A stretch of 64,000 bases of DNA from the NCBI RefSeq assembly GCF_014237875.1, contig NZ_JACJVJ010000001.1:422501-486500 (forward strand), in the 5' to 3' direction. This document shows, one piece after another, positions 18,608-28,401 of the stretch (positions are counted from its first letter, which is position 1; the number at the start of each line of letters is the position of its first letter). The position numbers and the translations under genes are program-made. Under the pieces are notes generated by a model. The model was not told where the DNA came from. It searched no databases and saw only the letters and a list, made by a program, of their open reading frames with translations. Source of the stretch: Parasphingopyxis marina (GTDB taxonomy: Bacteria > Pseudomonadota > Alphaproteobacteria > Sphingomonadales > Sphingomonadaceae).

Positions 18608-19345
18608 ATGCGCACGATTATGGGAATGATAGGGCTGGTGGCGCTCGCCGCCTGCAACTCGGGTTCGTCGGAAGCGGCGGAGATCAGCGTGACACAAGCG
18701 GACGGCGAAGGCGCGACGGTGACCGGCGATGTCGCCCTCGAAGGGTTCGACCAGGTAGCGCTTCGCGGCCCGGACAATGTCGACATCACGATTGGCGATA
18801 CATTTTCGGTCCGCGCCGAAGGGCCCCCGGAGGTCATCGAACTGCTCGAATTCGAACTGCATGGCGACCGGCTGGAAATCGGCCGGAAGAATGAGCGCTG
18901 GAGCGCGAGCGCGCCCAACGGCAGGGCGACGATCCATATCACGATGCCGATGATCCGCGGGGCCTCGGTGGCCGGCTCCGGCGACATGACGATCGACCGC
19001 GCCGAGGCCGAGGAGTTCGAGGCATCGGTGGCCGGATCGGGCAATATCGCGCTCGGCGAATTGCGGGCGACCAGCGTCGAATTCGATATCGCCGGGTCGG
19101 GCGATATCCGCGCGGCGGGCTCCGCGAGCGACGTCGAAATCGGGATTGCCGGATCGGGCAATGTGCGCGCCGGCGATCTGCGCGCCGAGCGGCTGGATAT
19201 CAGCGTTGCCGGATCGGGCGATGTCGACGGCTATGCGACCGAACGCGTCGAGGGCAATTTCATCGGTTCGGGTGATGCCACGATCCGTGGCGGCGCCCGG
19301 TGCAACGCGCGTTCTATCGGCTCGGGGTCGCTGCGCTGCAGCTAG
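18608..19345 (+). CDS. GIN-domain (DUF2807) lipoprotein
   Basis: This is a 245-residue protein. The start at 18608 has GAGGAG upstream and makes a short signal with lipobox LAAC. The body is the DUF2807 head-GIN fold: FDQVALRGPDNVDITIGDTF, then five spaced repeats of the form [AI]GSG[DN] (VAGSGDMTI, VAGSGNIAL, IAGSGDIRA, IAGSGNVRA, VAGSGDVDG), a single-stranded beta-helix ladder. The family is extracytoplasmic and poorly understood. An inverted repeat sits just before the ribosome site, suggesting dedicated control. Confidence 0.9.
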   Translation: MRTIMGMIGLVALAACNSGSSEAAEISVTQADGEGATVTGDVALEGFDQVALRGPDNVDITIGDTFSVRAEGPPEVIELLEFELHGDRLEIGRKNERWSASAPNGRATIHITMPMIRGASVAGSGDMTIDRAEAEEFEASVAGSGNIALGELRATSVEFDIAGSGDIRAAGSASDVEIGIAGSGNVRAGDLRAERLDISVAGSGDVDGYATERVEGNFIGSGDATIRGGARCNARSIGSGSLRCS

Positions 19346-19353
19346 GCTCGTCG

Positions 19354-19680
19354 CTAGTCTAGGCGTGCGGCCTTTTCGACAAGGCCCGACACGCCGTCGC
19401 GCCGGTCGAGCTCGGCCAGCACGTTGCCAAGCGGCACATCGCGTTCGGCGAGCAGGACGAGCAGGTGAAAGAGCAGGTCGGCCGCTTCGCCGGTCAGGGC
19501 TTCGTCGCTTTCGCTGAGCGCGGCGATGACCGTTTCGGTCGCTTCCTCGCCGAGTTTGGCCGCGATCTTGCCGCGGCCCTTTGCGAACAGCTTGGCGACA
19601 TAGGACGCGTCCGGATCGCCGCCCTTGCGGCTCCGGATCACGTCTTCGAGGCGGCTTAGTGTATCGACCATGGCCTGCAT
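19354..19680 (-). CDS. hisE: Phosphoribosyl-ATP pyrophosphatase HisE
   Basis: The protein has 108 residues, or 105 if the second Met (MVDTLSRLEDVI) is used. The MazG-like helical core carries GRGKIAAKLGEEATETVIAA and EAADLLFHLLVLLAERDV, whose acidic residues bind magnesium. It hydrolyses PR-ATP to PR-AMP in step 2 of histidine synthesis. It lies at the end of the his cluster on the same strand, separated from hisF by one small extra gene. Fused HisI is absent, as usual in alphaproteobacteria. Confidence 0.95.
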   Translation of the reverse strand: MQAMVDTLSRLEDVIRSRKGGDPDASYVAKLFAKGRGKIAAKLGEEATETVIAALSESDEALTGEAADLLFHLLVLLAERDVPLGNVLAELDRRDGVSGLVEKAARLD

Positions 19681-19728
19681 CTGCGCGGGCCGCGCGGCGG
19701 CGTCAACCGTGCCCGGCTGAAGCTCAGT

Positions 19729-19923
19729 TCAACCCTCGGGGTCGGGTTCCTTCTTCTTGCGGCGCTTGCTGATCTGGCGGCCGATAATCAGGCCGGTCAC
19801 GCCCAGTCCGAAGAGCATCATGTCGCCGGGCGCATCGACGCTGATCGCCGAGGCCGCGAGCGCCGGCGCGCCGCCGATGGCGAAGGCGGCAGCGAAGGCG
19901 AGCATGATCCTCAGATATGACAT
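19729..19923 (-). CDS. Small protein with signal peptide and PEP-CTERM-like tail
   Basis: The product is 64 residues from MSYLRIML (start 19923); other in-frame starts at 19947 or 19965 are possible. It consists almost only of a signal peptide (ending APALAAS), then a short DAPGD linker, one membrane helix (MLFGLGVTGLIIG) and a basic cluster (RQISKRRKKK). This matches the order of the PEP-CTERM sorting signal, motif-helix-basic tail, though the core glutamate is missing. There is no room for a mature domain. It is placed between hisF and hisE. The function is unknown. Confidence 0.7.
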   Translation of the reverse strand: MSYLRIMLAFAAAFAIGGAPALAASAISVDAPGDMMLFGLGVTGLIIGRQISKRRKKKEPDPEG

Positions 19924-20048
19924 TCTGGTGTTCCGGAAATTCTGCATGTTCCTGATATAACGCAAGAAACCGGCCAGTTTCGGGAGCAGCGCCCTGCGCG
20001 GCCCCCTTCATGGTTAATTTGGTTTTGAGATTCACGGTTACTGTAAAG

Positions 20049-20822
20049 TTACCCGACATTTTTAACGCCGCGCACCGGGATACCGGCGCCCGCAAGCGCC
20101 GCCCGCGCCTCGGCGATGCTGTGCGTGCCATAGTGGAAGATCGAGGCCGCGAGCACGGCATCGGCATGGCCTTCGGCGACACCCGCGACGAGATGGTCGA
20201 GCGTGCCGACCCCGCCCGAGGCGATGACCGGCACCGGCACCGAATCGGCGATAGCGCGAATGAGCTGCAGATCGTAGCCGTCCTTCGTCCCGTCCCGGTC
20301 CATCGAGGTGACGAGCAGTTCGCCCGCGCCGAGCGATGCGAGCCGCTGGGCATGGGCAAGGGCATCGATGCCAGTCGCGCGGCGGCCGCCATGGGTGAAG
20401 ATCTCCCAGCCGCTTCCCGTGAGCCGGGCGTCGATCGAACCGACGACGCACTGGCTGCCGAAGCGCTCAGCCATGTCGGCGACGAGTTCGGGGCGGGAGA
20501 CCGCGGCGGAATTGACGGCGACCTTGTCGGCGCCGGCGAGCAATAGCCGCCGCGCATCTTCGGGCGCGCGTACCCCGCCGCCCACGGTCAGCGGCATGAA
20601 GCACACCGCCGCCGTGCGCTCGACGATATGGAGCAGGGTGTCGCGTTCCTCGTGGCTCGCGGTGATATCGAGAAAGCAGAGCTCGTCAGCCTCGGCCGCA
20701 TCATAGACGCGCGCCTGTTCGACCGGGTCGCCGGCATCCTGCAGCTCGACGAAATTGACGCCCTTGACCACCCGGCCATTGGCGACGTCGAGACAGGGGA
20801 TGATGCGGGTGCGGACGGTCAT
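20049..20822 (-). CDS. hisF: Imidazole glycerol phosphate synthase subunit HisF
   Basis: The 257-residue TIM barrel has the family N-terminus [20 protein letters not shown] (catalytic Asp near residue 11). The phosphate-binding loops are [30 protein letters not shown] and [13 protein letters not shown]. With HisH it uses ammonia to convert PRFAR to imidazole glycerol phosphate and AICAR. Its ATG overlaps the hisA stop by four bases, so the two are co-translated. Confidence 0.98.
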   Translation of the reverse strand: MTVRTRIIPCLDVANGRVVKGVNFVELQDAGDPVEQARVYDAAEADELCFLDITASHEERDTLLHIVERTAAVCFMPLTVGGGVRAPEDARRLLLAGADKVAVNSAAVSRPELVADMAERFGSQCVVGSIDARLTGSGWEIFTHGGRRATGIDALAHAQRLASLGAGELLVTSMDRDGTKDGYDLQLIRAIADSVPVPVIASGGVGTLDHLVAGVAEGHADAVLAASIFHYGTHSIAEARAALAGAGIPVRGVKNVG

Positions 20823-21550
20823 CGCGAGGCCAGCGCGATCGCCGTGGCGAGATCGAGCGTGCCGTCATAAAGCGCCCGGCCGGTAATCACGCCCTCGATG
20901 CCGCTTTCGGCATGGATATTGAGCGCATGGATGTCGCCGATCCCTTTAACGCCGCCCGAGGCGATGACGGGAATATCGGTGGAGCGGGCGAGATCGACCG
21001 TGGCTTCGACATTGCAGCCCTTGAGCAGCCCGTCGCGGCCGACATCGGTGAACAAGAGCGCCGCGACGCCGGCGTCCTCGAACCGCCGGGCCATGTCGAT
21101 GACGCTGACTTCGCTGGTTTCGGCCCAGCCCTGGGTCGCGACGAAGCCGCCTTTGGCGTCTACCGCGACGACGATGCCGCCTTCATTTTCGCGCGCCATA
21201 TCCTTGACGAAATCGGGATCGGTGAGCGCGGCCGTGCCGATCACGATGCGCGAGACGCCGATATCGAACCAGCGCTCGACGGATTCGCGGTTGCGGATGC
21301 CGCCGCCCAGCTGGACATGGCCGGGAAAGGTTTCGACGATCCTCTCCACCGCATCGGCATTTTTCGCTTCGCCGGCAAAGGCGCCGTCGAGATCGACGAC
21401 ATGGAGATATCCGGCCCCGGCTTCGGCGAACAGCCGCGCCTGATCGGCGGGATCGTCGCCGTAAACGGTGGCCCGGTCCATATCGCCCTCGGCAAGCCGG
21501 ACGACCTGGCCGGCCTTCAGATCGATCGCCGGAAAGATGATCATGCTCAT
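20819..21550 (-). CDS. hisA: PRFAR isomerase HisA
   Basis: The 243-residue TIM barrel starts [20 protein letters not shown] with the catalytic Asp in [25 protein letters not shown] and [16 protein letters not shown] are the two phosphate-binding repeats. It isomerises ProFAR to PRFAR. The order on this strand is hisB-hisH-hisA-hisF, with 10 bases to hisH upstream and a 4-base overlap with hisF downstream. Confidence 0.98.
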   Translation of the reverse strand: MSMIIFPAIDLKAGQVVRLAEGDMDRATVYGDDPADQARLFAEAGAGYLHVVDLDGAFAGEAKNADAVERIVETFPGHVQLGGGIRNRESVERWFDIGVSRIVIGTAALTDPDFVKDMARENEGGIVVAVDAKGGFVATQGWAETSEVSVIDMARRFEDAGVAALLFTDVGRDGLLKGCNVEATVDLARSTDIPVIASGGVKGIGDIHALNIHAESGIEGVITGRALYDGTLDLATAIALASR

Positions 21551-21560
21551 ATGTCGAACC

Positions 21561-22181
21561 TCAGGGTTGCCAGTCCAGGAAACGGCGCAGGAAGGACAGG
21601 CCGTAGCCTTGGGATTTTTCGGGGTGGAACTGGACGCCGATCATATTGTCGCGGCCGATCGCGGCGGTCACCGGGCCGCCATGATCGGTGACGGCATAGG
21701 CCGCGCCCGGATCGTCGAGTTCGACCGCATAGCCGTGCAGGAAATAGGCCTCGCCGCTTTCCAGCAGCGGCGGCGATCCGGCGAGATCGACATCGTTCCA
21801 GCCCATATGGGGAATTTTCAGCCGGGGGTCGGACGCGACCAGCGGCCGCACCGTACCGGCGATCCAGCCCAGTCCCTCATGCACGCCATGTTCCTCGCCG
21901 CGCGCCGCCATCAGCTGCATGCCGACGCAGATGCCGAGAAAGGGCCGCGCCCTGTCGATCACCGCGTCTCCGAGCGCCTCGATCATGCCCGGCAGCCCGG
22001 CCAGCGCGTCGCGGCAATGGCCGAAGGCGCCGACGCCGGGAAGGACGATGCGGTCGGCGGCGCGCACGATATCGGCATCGGCCGTCACCGCGACGCCCTC
22101 CGCCCCGGCAGCGGCCAGCGCATTATGCACCGATCGAAGATTGCCGGCGCCATAATCGATGAGCGCAATGCGCTCGCTCAT
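21561..22181 (-). CDS. hisH: Imidazole glycerol phosphate synthase glutaminase subunit HisH
   Basis: The 206-residue class I glutamine amidotransferase starts [20 protein letters not shown]. The nucleophile is in [12 protein letters not shown] and the His/Glu pair in [20 protein letters not shown]. It supplies ammonia to HisF. ATGA overlap with hisB upstream. Confidence 0.98.
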   Translation of the reverse strand: MSERIALIDYGAGNLRSVHNALAAAGAEGVAVTADADIVRAADRIVLPGVGAFGHCRDALAGLPGMIEALGDAVIDRARPFLGICVGMQLMAARGEEHGVHEGLGWIAGTVRPLVASDPRLKIPHMGWNDVDLAGSPPLLESGEAYFLHGYAVELDDPGAAYAVTDHGGPVTAAIGRDNMIGVQFHPEKSQGYGLSFLRRFLDWQP

Positions 22182-22771
22182 CCGCCAAGCGTTCCCTTGG
22201 TCGAGGGAATGGCGCCCTCCTTGCGCGGATCGATCTCCACCGCGTCGCGCAGCGCCCGCGCCAGCCCCTTGAAGATGCTTTCGCAGATATGGTGGTTATT
22301 CTCGCCGTACAGCGTTTCGATATGCAGCGTGATTCCGGCCGATCCGGCAAAGCTGTGGAACCAGTGCTGGATGAGCTCGGTATCCATCTCGCCGAGCCGT
22401 TCCTGGGTGAAACCCGAATGCCATACCAGGAAGGGCCGGCCCGAAATGTCGAGCGCGACCCGGCTCAGGGTTTCGTCCATCGGCGAATAGGCCGAGCCGT
22501 AGCGGCGGATCCCGGCCTTGTCGCCCAGCGCCTTGGCCACCGCTTCGCCCAGCGCAATCGCGCTGTCCTCGGTCGTGTGATGCTGGTCGACATGCAGGTC
22601 GCCCGCGACCTTGAGATCGATGTCGATCAGCGAATGGCGGGAAAGCTGTTCGATCATGTGATCGAGAAAGCCGATGCCGGTCGAAACGGTATAGTTTCCC
22701 TTGCCGTCGAGGCTGATCTCGACGGCGATATCGGTCTCGCCGGTCTTGCGCGTGATGGTGGCCGTCCGCAT
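22178..22771 (-). CDS. hisB: Imidazoleglycerol-phosphate dehydratase HisB
   Basis: The 197-residue monofunctional enzyme carries the manganese-binding His/Glu motifs [34 protein letters not shown] and the repeat [20 protein letters not shown]. It dehydrates imidazole glycerol phosphate. It is the first gene of the visible his operon, divergent from sspB across 79 bases, where the operon promoter must lie. I see no leader peptide or attenuator there. Confidence 0.98.
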   Translation of the reverse strand: MRTATITRKTGETDIAVEISLDGKGNYTVSTGIGFLDHMIEQLSRHSLIDIDLKVAGDLHVDQHHTTEDSAIALGEAVAKALGDKAGIRRYGSAYSPMDETLSRVALDISGRPFLVWHSGFTQERLGEMDTELIQHWFHSFAGSAGITLHIETLYGENNHHICESIFKGLARALRDAVEIDPRKEGAIPSTKGTLGG

Positions 22772-22850
22772 GCGCCGCGCTATACCTCAAAAAGCCGGGC
22801 CTGCAACGTTCCGGCTTGACCCTCGGCGCGCGGGCGTTCACCAAAACGCC

Positions 22851-23333
22851 ATGAGCGACGACGCCCCAGACAGCCTGATTCCCTATGACGAGATCGTCCA
22901 GGAGGCGCTGCGCGCCGTTGTCGGCCGCGTATTGAGCGAAGTGGGCGAGGCGGGAGACCTGCCCGGCGAGCATCATTTCTACATCACCTTCAAGACCCGC
23001 GCGCCGGGCGTCGATATTCCCGATCACCTGATGGAACGCTTTCCCGACGAGATGACGATCGTCCTGCAGAAGCGCTTCTGGGACCTGACGGTGACCGAAG
23101 AAGGTTTTTCGGTGGGGCTCAGCTTCAACCAGGTTCCCGCGATACTGGTCGTGCCCTTCGCGGCGATCACCGGTTTCGTCGATCCGGCGGTGAATTTCGC
23201 GCTGCAATTCCAGGCCCAGACCGAAGGCGCCGGGCCCGAAACCGCCGACCATGCCGAAAACGATCCGCCGCCGGTCGAACCGGTCGAGGACGGGTCGAAC
23301 GTCGTCGCGGTGGATTTCAAACGCAAGAAATAG
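22851..23333 (+). CDS. sspB: ClpXP adaptor SspB
   Basis: The protein has 160 residues from MSDDAPDSLIPYD; an ORF extension to 22701 overlaps the his promoter and is discarded. The substrate-binding domain covers ~1-120 (GEHHFYITFKTRAPGVDIPD, FWDLTVTEEGFSVGLSFNQV, LVVPFAAITGFVDPAVNFAL). An acidic linker follows. The end, VVAVDFKRKK, is the hydrophobic/basic ClpX-docking peptide. It delivers ssrA-tagged proteins to ClpXP. Confidence 0.93.
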   Translation: MSDDAPDSLIPYDEIVQEALRAVVGRVLSEVGEAGDLPGEHHFYITFKTRAPGVDIPDHLMERFPDEMTIVLQKRFWDLTVTEEGFSVGLSFNQVPAILVVPFAAITGFVDPAVNFALQFQAQTEGAGPETADHAENDPPPVEPVEDGSNVVAVDFKRKK

Positions 23334-23382
23334 TCGAAAACCCCTATATTGGGGCGGGCAAAGCAGCAGGGTGTGATTCGCC

Positions 23383-24777
23383 ATGACCGAAGAAACGCGC
23401 ACGGAAACCGATTCCATCGGCCCGATCGAGGTGCCGGCCGACGCTTACTGGGGCGCGCAGACGCAGCGCAGCCTCGAGAATTTTCCTTTTCCCGCGCATG
23501 AGCGGATGCCGATCGGCATCGTTCATGCCCAGGCGGCGGTGAAGCAGGCGGCGGCGCGGACCAACAAGAAGCACGGGCTCGATCCGAAGATCGCCGATGC
23601 CATCGAGGAAGCGGCGACCAAGATTCGCAGCGGCGCGTTCGACGCAAGCTTTCCGCTGACGATCTTCCAGACGGGCAGCGGCACCCAGACGAACATGAAT
23701 GTCAACGAGGTGATTGCGGGCATCGCCAACGAGGCGCTCGCCGGTACGCGCGGCGGCAAGGAGCCGGTGCATCCCAACGATCACGTCAACATGTCGCAAA
23801 GCTCGAACGACAGCTTCCCCACCGCGCTCCATGTCGCGACCGCGGTGGCGACGCGCGACGCGCTGCTGCCCGCGCTCGATGTGCTGACGAAAGCGCTGAC
23901 GGCCAAGGCCGAGGCCTGGGATCATATCGTCAAGATCGGGCGGACGCATACGCAGGATGCGACGCCGCTCACCCTGGGCCAGGAATTTTCCGGCTATGCC
24001 GCGCAGCTCGTCAGTTGCAGGGCCCGGATCGAGGGCGCGCTCAAGGGCAATATCGCCAAGCTGGCGATCGGCGGCACGGCGGTCGGCACCGGGCTCAACG
24101 CGCCCGAAGGCTGGGCGACCGACATGGCCGAAACGATCAGCGACATCACCGGATTCGCTTTCGAAAGCGCGCCTAACAAGTTCGAACAGCTCGCCGCCAA
24201 GGACGGGCTCGTCTTCTTTTCCGGTGCGCTCAACACGCTTGCGGTGGCGCTCAACAAGATCGCCAACGATATCCGCTTCCTCGGCTCCGGGCCGCGTTCG
24301 GGGCTGGGCGAACTCTCGCTGCCCGCCAACGAACCGGGCAGCTCGATCATGCCCGGCAAGGTCAATCCCACCCAGTGCGAGATGATGACGATGGTCGCCG
24401 CGCAGGTGATCGGCAATAATCAGGCGGTCACCGTCGGCGGGATGCAGGGGCATTTCGAGCTCAACGTTTTCATGCCGCTGATCGGATCGAACGTGCTGCG
24501 TTCGATCGAGCTGCTTTCGATCGGCATGACCAGCTTCGCCGAGCGCTGCGTCGAGGGCATCGAGGCCAATGAGTCGCAGATCAAGGCGCTGGTCGACCGT
24601 TCCCTGATGCTGGTCACCGCGCTGGCGCCCGAAATCGGGTACGACAATGCCGCGGCGATCGCCAAACATGCCCATAAGAAGGGCCAGACCTTGAAAGAGG
24701 CCGGCCTCGATCTCGGCCTGGTCGACGAGGAAACCTTCGACCGGGTCGTGAAACCGGAGAAGATGCTGGGCCGCTAG
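23383..24777 (+). CDS. fumC: Class II fumarate hydratase FumC
   Basis: The 464-residue protein carries the superfamily signature [34 protein letters not shown] and [20 protein letters not shown] provide substrate-site residues. It hydrates fumarate to malate in the TCA cycle without an iron-sulfur cluster. It lies 49 bases after sspB and is followed by a palindrome that may end transcription. Confidence 0.98.
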   Translation: MTEETRTETDSIGPIEVPADAYWGAQTQRSLENFPFPAHERMPIGIVHAQAAVKQAAARTNKKHGLDPKIADAIEEAATKIRSGAFDASFPLTIFQTGSGTQTNMNVNEVIAGIANEALAGTRGGKEPVHPNDHVNMSQSSNDSFPTALHVATAVATRDALLPALDVLTKALTAKAEAWDHIVKIGRTHTQDATPLTLGQEFSGYAAQLVSCRARIEGALKGNIAKLAIGGTAVGTGLNAPEGWATDMAETISDITGFAFESAPNKFEQLAAKDGLVFFSGALNTLAVALNKIANDIRFLGSGPRSGLGELSLPANEPGSSIMPGKVNPTQCEMMTMVAAQVIGNNQAVTVGGMQGHFELNVFMPLIGSNVLRSIELLSIGMTSFAERCVEGIEANESQIKALVDRSLMLVTALAPEIGYDNAAAIAKHAHKKGQTLKEAGLDLGLVDEETFDRVVKPEKMLGR

Positions 24778-24783
24778 CTTTGT

Positions 24784-24801
24784 AATCCCGGCGCCGGGAT
24801 T
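24784..24801 (+). terminator. 18-bp palindrome after fumC
   Basis: Perfect palindrome AATCCCGGCGCCGGGATT seven bases after the fumC stop. It lacks a T-run, so termination is plausible but not certain. Confidence 0.4.
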
Positions 24802-24871
24802 CCGCCGCCGGAACCCTATTGCCGCCCCGCCCGTTAGTTGCGTGACTGCAACGAAGGAGGCGGAATCCGCA

Positions 24872-25741
24872 ATGGAACTCGACGGCAATTTCCTGACGAT
24901 ATTACGCGATCAGCTCGGCGACATGGCCGAGGGATTCATCCGCATGTTGCCGCAACTCGCCGTCGGTATCGTCATCCTGCTGCTGACCTGGCTCGTCGCC
25001 AAGGGCGGGCGAAAGATCGCCCGAAAGCTGACCGGCACCACCGAGATCCGGCCGAGCCTGCTCACGCTGATCGAAACCTTCGTGACCATCGCCATCTGGA
25101 TCGTGGGCGTGTTCGCCACGGCCGCGATCATCCTCCCGGGCGTTACGCCGGGGAGCATCCTTGCCGGGCTCGGGCTCGGCGCGGTCGCCATCGGTTTCGC
25201 CTTTCAGGATATTTTCGAGAATTTCTTCGCCGGGATCCTGATCATGCTGCGCGAGAAGATGCGGATCGGCGACGTCATCGAATGCGAGGGCATTTCCGGG
25301 AAGGTTGAGGCGATCAACCTCCGCGAAACCTATATCCGCAAGCTTTCGAACGAGGTGACTGTCGTTCCCAATGCGATGCTGTTCAAGAATCCGGTGGAGA
25401 TTTTTACCGACGCGCCCGGGCGGCGGCACGAGGTTGTCGCCGGCGTTTCCTACGACACCGATCTCGACGAGGCGGCCAGGGTCATCGAGGATGCGGTCCG
25501 GAGCTGCGAGAAGATCGACGCCGATCGCGGGATCGACGTCTTCGCCAAGGAATTCAATTCGAGCTCGGTCGATTTCCTCGTCCGCTGGTGGTCGGGCTCC
25601 AAGCCGCGCGACGGGCATGAGAGCCGCGACGCGGTCGTCCGCGCGATCAAGCGCGCGCTCGACGAAGCGGGAATCGAGATTCCCTTCCCCTATGTCACCC
25701 ATACGTTCAAACAAGCCGTACCGCTGGAGAGTGCCGAATGA
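24872..25741 (+). CDS. Small-conductance mechanosensitive channel (MscS family)
   Basis: The protein has 289 residues. AAGGAGG lies 11 bases before the ATG at 24872. Three membrane segments are visible in the first ~125 residues. The pore helix TM3 is GSILAGLGLGAVAIGFAFQD, with the typical Gly/Ala packing. The MscS beta domain follows (EKMRIGDVIECEGISGKVEA, then RETYIRKLSNEVTVVPNAML) and then a C-terminal alpha/beta domain. It releases solutes on hypo-osmotic shock. The next gene overlaps its stop by four bases. Confidence 0.95.
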   Translation: MELDGNFLTILRDQLGDMAEGFIRMLPQLAVGIVILLLTWLVAKGGRKIARKLTGTTEIRPSLLTLIETFVTIAIWIVGVFATAAIILPGVTPGSILAGLGLGAVAIGFAFQDIFENFFAGILIMLREKMRIGDVIECEGISGKVEAINLRETYIRKLSNEVTVVPNAMLFKNPVEIFTDAPGRRHEVVAGVSYDTDLDEAARVIEDAVRSCEKIDADRGIDVFAKEFNSSSVDFLVRWWSGSKPRDGHESRDAVVRAIKRALDEAGIEIPFPYVTHTFKQAVPLESAE

Positions 25742-26046
25742 GCCTGATCAGAAACATCGCCCGCACCGCGCTGGGAAGCGCCGTCACCGGAAAGACCGCA
25801 GGCCGGGGCCTGCTCGGCGCCGGTATCGGCCTTATCGCGACGCGCATAGCCACCCGGTCGCTGCCCGGCGCGGCCGTGGTCGGGGGCGGTCTGATCGCCA
25901 AATATCTCTGGGACCGCCGCCGCGAGGCGCAGAATGACGACGAGGCCTTTGGCGAGGAAGACGCGGAAATGGGCGAGGCTCGCGCCACCGGCGAAACCGA
26001 TATCGCCGATGCCGCGTCGCCGGAACGGGATGAGCGCGGCCGCTAG
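25738..26046 (+). CDS. Small membrane-associated protein coupled to mscS
   Basis: The 102-residue protein starts at the ATGA overlap with mscS. A glycine/alanine-rich hydrophobic stretch (LLGAGIGLIATRIATRSLPG then AAVVGGGLIAKYLWD) is followed by an acidic tail. I do not recognise a family. Coupling suggests a function linked to the channel or to envelope stress. Its stop shares CTAG with the convergent DUF2585 gene. Confidence 0.75.
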   Translation: MSLIRNIARTALGSAVTGKTAGRGLLGAGIGLIATRIATRSLPGAAVVGGGLIAKYLWDRRREAQNDDEAFGEEDAEMGEARATGETDIADAASPERDERGR

Positions 26047-26609
26047 AGCGCGGCCTGCCATTCCCGAATGGCGTCGATCGGCCATAGGAGCATGACGACG
26101 TTGAGGGTCAGATTGTCGCGGATCGTCCACAGCGTGAAGAGTTCGAAGCCAAGGGCGATCATTACTGTCGGCCACAGCCCGATCCGTCGCGCGACGAGAA
26201 AACCCAGCGCCATCCAGCCGATATCGGCCATCGAATTGATGATCGAATCGCCCGAATAGCCGAAGGCCGCCGTCGCCTCGCGGTAGCGGTTGATGATGAT
26301 CGGCGAATTTTCGAGCACTTCCCAGCCCGCCTCGATCGCCACCGCCAGCGAGAAGCGCAGGCCCAGCGGCCTTCTCCGCATCCACCACCAGAGCAGGCCG
26401 TAGAAGATAAAGCCGTGGATGATATGGCTCGGCGTGTACCAGTCGGCGATATGCTGGCTGTTGTCGGGGCCATGGACCTCGCCGACCCAGAGCTTGATCT
26501 CGCCGCAGGTGCAGATCGGGTTGCGTCCCATCAGATAGAGGGCGAAGGCGGCGGCAACGGCGATCGCCGCGGCAACGAACCACCATTTGCGCGATAGGCC
26601 CAAGGTCAC
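26043..26609 (-). CDS. UPF0314/DUF2585 membrane protein
   Basis: The protein has 188 residues from a GTG that overlaps the upstream gene's stop (GTGA at 26609-26606); a longer ATG ORF to 26678 would overlap that gene further. The start of the mature domain is a membrane segment (WWFVAAAIAVAAAFALYLMG). GRNPICTCGEIKLWVGEVHG and NSQHIADWYTPSHIIHGFIF are hallmark motifs of the family. About five membrane segments are present. The role of the family is unknown. Confidence 0.88.
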   Translation of the reverse strand: MTLGLSRKWWFVAAAIAVAAAFALYLMGRNPICTCGEIKLWVGEVHGPDNSQHIADWYTPSHIIHGFIFYGLLWWWMRRRPLGLRFSLAVAIEAGWEVLENSPIIINRYREATAAFGYSGDSIINSMADIGWMALGFLVARRIGLWPTVMIALGFELFTLWTIRDNLTLNVVMLLWPIDAIREWQAAL

Positions 26610-27070
26610 CCGGCCTCGCCTTCGTCGCCATTCTCCGCGGGGGGCTGGCGCGTATTCTGATCGTGGACGAGCCGCCATTCGCCGTCCTGAAGCGCGAAGA
26701 CCAGCAGCAGGTAGAAGCGCGAGGGCGTATCCTGCCCTTCCACCGCGAAGGTGACGTCGAGCAGCGCGAAGCCCATTTCGGCGGTCACCTGCTTCTCGAC
26801 GATTTCATATTGGAAATCGAAATCGAGCGCGAGAAACTCCCGCATGTCGGCCATATAGGCTTCGAGCCCTTCCACCCGTTCGCCGCCCGGATAGATGAGC
26901 TGGAAATCGGGGCGTTCGGTGATCGTCGCTTCGAAGGCCGGAAAGTCGCCCTGTTGGATCGCCGCCATGTGGCGCTCGAAGGTGCAATCGAAATCGCATT
27001 CGGGCGCGGGCGCTTCGGCGCTGCATCCCGCTATCAACACCAACGCCGCCAATCCTGCTAATTTCCGCAT
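26606..27070 (-). CDS. Lipoprotein with SnoaL/NTF2-like domain
   Basis: The 154-residue protein has lipobox LIAGC at residue 16. The rest fits the cone-shaped NTF2/SnoaL fold: FERHMAAIQQGDFPAFEATI helix, LIYPGGERVEGLEAYMADMR, then long strands ending YLLLVFALQDGEWRLVHDQN. Such domains bind small molecules or act as scaffolds; no catalytic residues can be assigned. Its stop is coupled to the DUF2585 start. Confidence 0.75.
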   Translation of the reverse strand: MRKLAGLAALVLIAGCSAEAPAPECDFDCTFERHMAAIQQGDFPAFEATITERPDFQLIYPGGERVEGLEAYMADMREFLALDFDFQYEIVEKQVTAEMGFALLDVTFAVEGQDTPSRFYLLLVFALQDGEWRLVHDQNTRQPPAENGDEGEAG

Positions 27071-27120
27071 AGCGCGCCCCTTCGTCTTGACCTTTTCCGC
27101 TGCGTGCGCGAACCGGCGCT

Positions 27121-27747
27121 ATGGCAGATCCGATTACGCGTCGCGGGCTTCTCTACGTTCTTTCATCGCCGAGCGGCGCGGGCAAGTCCACAATCGCGCG
27201 CAAGCTTCTGGCCTCCGATCCCGAGCTTACCCTGTCGGTATCGGCGACGACGCGGCCGATCCGCGCCGGCGAGGTCGACGGCAGCCATTATCACTTCAAG
27301 ACCGATGCCGAGTTCGACGCGATGATCGAAGACGGGGCCTTTCTCGAATGGGCGCATGTCTTCACCAATCGCTACGGCACCCTGAAAGCCGAGGTGGACC
27401 GGACGCTGGCAGCCGGGCGAGACGTGCTGCTCGATATCGACTGGCAGGGCACGCAGCAGCTGAAACAGGTCGATCCCGACATCGTCCGGGTCTTCATCCT
27501 GCCGCCCTCGATGGCGGAACTGGAGCGCCGGCTGCGCGGGCGGGGCACCGATAGCGACGAGGTGATCGCCGGGCGGATGGAGCGCGCCGCGGCCGAGATC
27601 AGCCATTGGGCCGAATATGATTATGTTCTCGTCAATGACGATGCCGAAAGCTGCGCCGCCAAGGCGCAGGCGATCCTCGAGGCGGAACGGCTGCGGCGCG
27701 CCCGGCGCACCGGCCTCGTCGATTTCGTCCGCACGCTGATCGGCTGA
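27121..27747 (+). CDS. gmk: Guanylate kinase
   Basis: The 208-residue protein has the P-loop LSSPSGAGKSTIARKLL. The GMP-binding segment is VSATTRPIRAGEVDGSHYHF and the lid follows (GRGTDSDEVIAGRMERAAAE). It phosphorylates GMP to GDP. It stands alone, divergent from the SnoaL-like lipoprotein. Confidence 0.97.
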   Translation: MADPITRRGLLYVLSSPSGAGKSTIARKLLASDPELTLSVSATTRPIRAGEVDGSHYHFKTDAEFDAMIEDGAFLEWAHVFTNRYGTLKAEVDRTLAAGRDVLLDIDWQGTQQLKQVDPDIVRVFILPPSMAELERRLRGRGTDSDEVIAGRMERAAAEISHWAEYDYVLVNDDAESCAAKAQAILEAERLRRARRTGLVDFVRTLIG

Positions 27748-27813
27748 GGGATCGGCCTTTTCAATTCCCCGCAACAGGCTTAGCCTTTACCTGAGAAACA
27801 GGGAGAGGGCCTC

Positions 27814-28401
27814 ATGATACGCGTCTTCATCGGTTCGATCGCGGCGGCCGTCGCGATGTTCGTCATCGGATTCGTCTTCTATGCGACGCCGCTCGCCAAT
27901 ATCCATGTCGGCGGGCTGGGCGACGAGGAAGCGGCGGCGATCCAGTCGGTGCTCGCCGCGAATATGGACGCCAGCGGTGCGGATACCGTGCTCGTGCCCT
28001 ATCCGGACGGCGAAGCGCAGCAGCGTATGTATATCGACGGCCCGATCGCGATGATCCACTATAATCCGAGCGGTTTCGCGCTCGGCGACAGCGGGTCCCT
28101 GGTCGGCGGTTTCGTGCATATGCTGATCACCGCCTTCCTGCTGGGCGGCGCGCTTTATTCGCTGGCCGGCCATGTCCGCGATTTCGGCGCGCGGCTGTCG
28201 ATCATCATACTGTTCGGGATAGCCGCGTCGGTGTTCATGCACGCCGGAACCCCGATCTGGTATCATCAGGACTGGACCTATCATATCTACGTCGCCATCG
28301 CCGACGCGGTGATCTTCATCGCCGGCGGTGCCGTGATCGCGAAATGGTTCCTGCCGAACCGGATCGACAGCGACGACCGCTTCGGGGAAGAGAAGGCCTA
28401 G
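27814..28401 (+). CDS. Polytopic membrane protein of unknown function
   Basis: This is a 195-residue protein behind GGGAGAGG. About four membrane segments can be seen (~3-24, ~105-126, ~132-152, ~160-180). A soluble loop of ~75 residues follows the first. The loop has no known motif. WYHQDWTYHIYVAIADAVIF near the C-terminus contains possible metal-binding His residues. I do not recognise the family. The stop shares CTAG with the ATP12 gene. Confidence 0.75.
   Translation: MIRVFIGSIAAAVAMFVIGFVFYATPLANIHVGGLGDEEAAAIQSVLAANMDASGADTVLVPYPDGEAQQRMYIDGPIAMIHYNPSGFALGDSGSLVGGFVHMLITAFLLGGALYSLAGHVRDFGARLSIIILFGIAASVFMHAGTPIWYHQDWTYHIYVAIADAVIFIAGGAVIAKWFLPNRIDSDDRFGEEKA

Noticed and set aside
20014-20028. 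Second CtrA site TTAA-N7-TTGA
   Set aside because: One half deviates from the consensus, so it is only mentioned and not listed as a feature.
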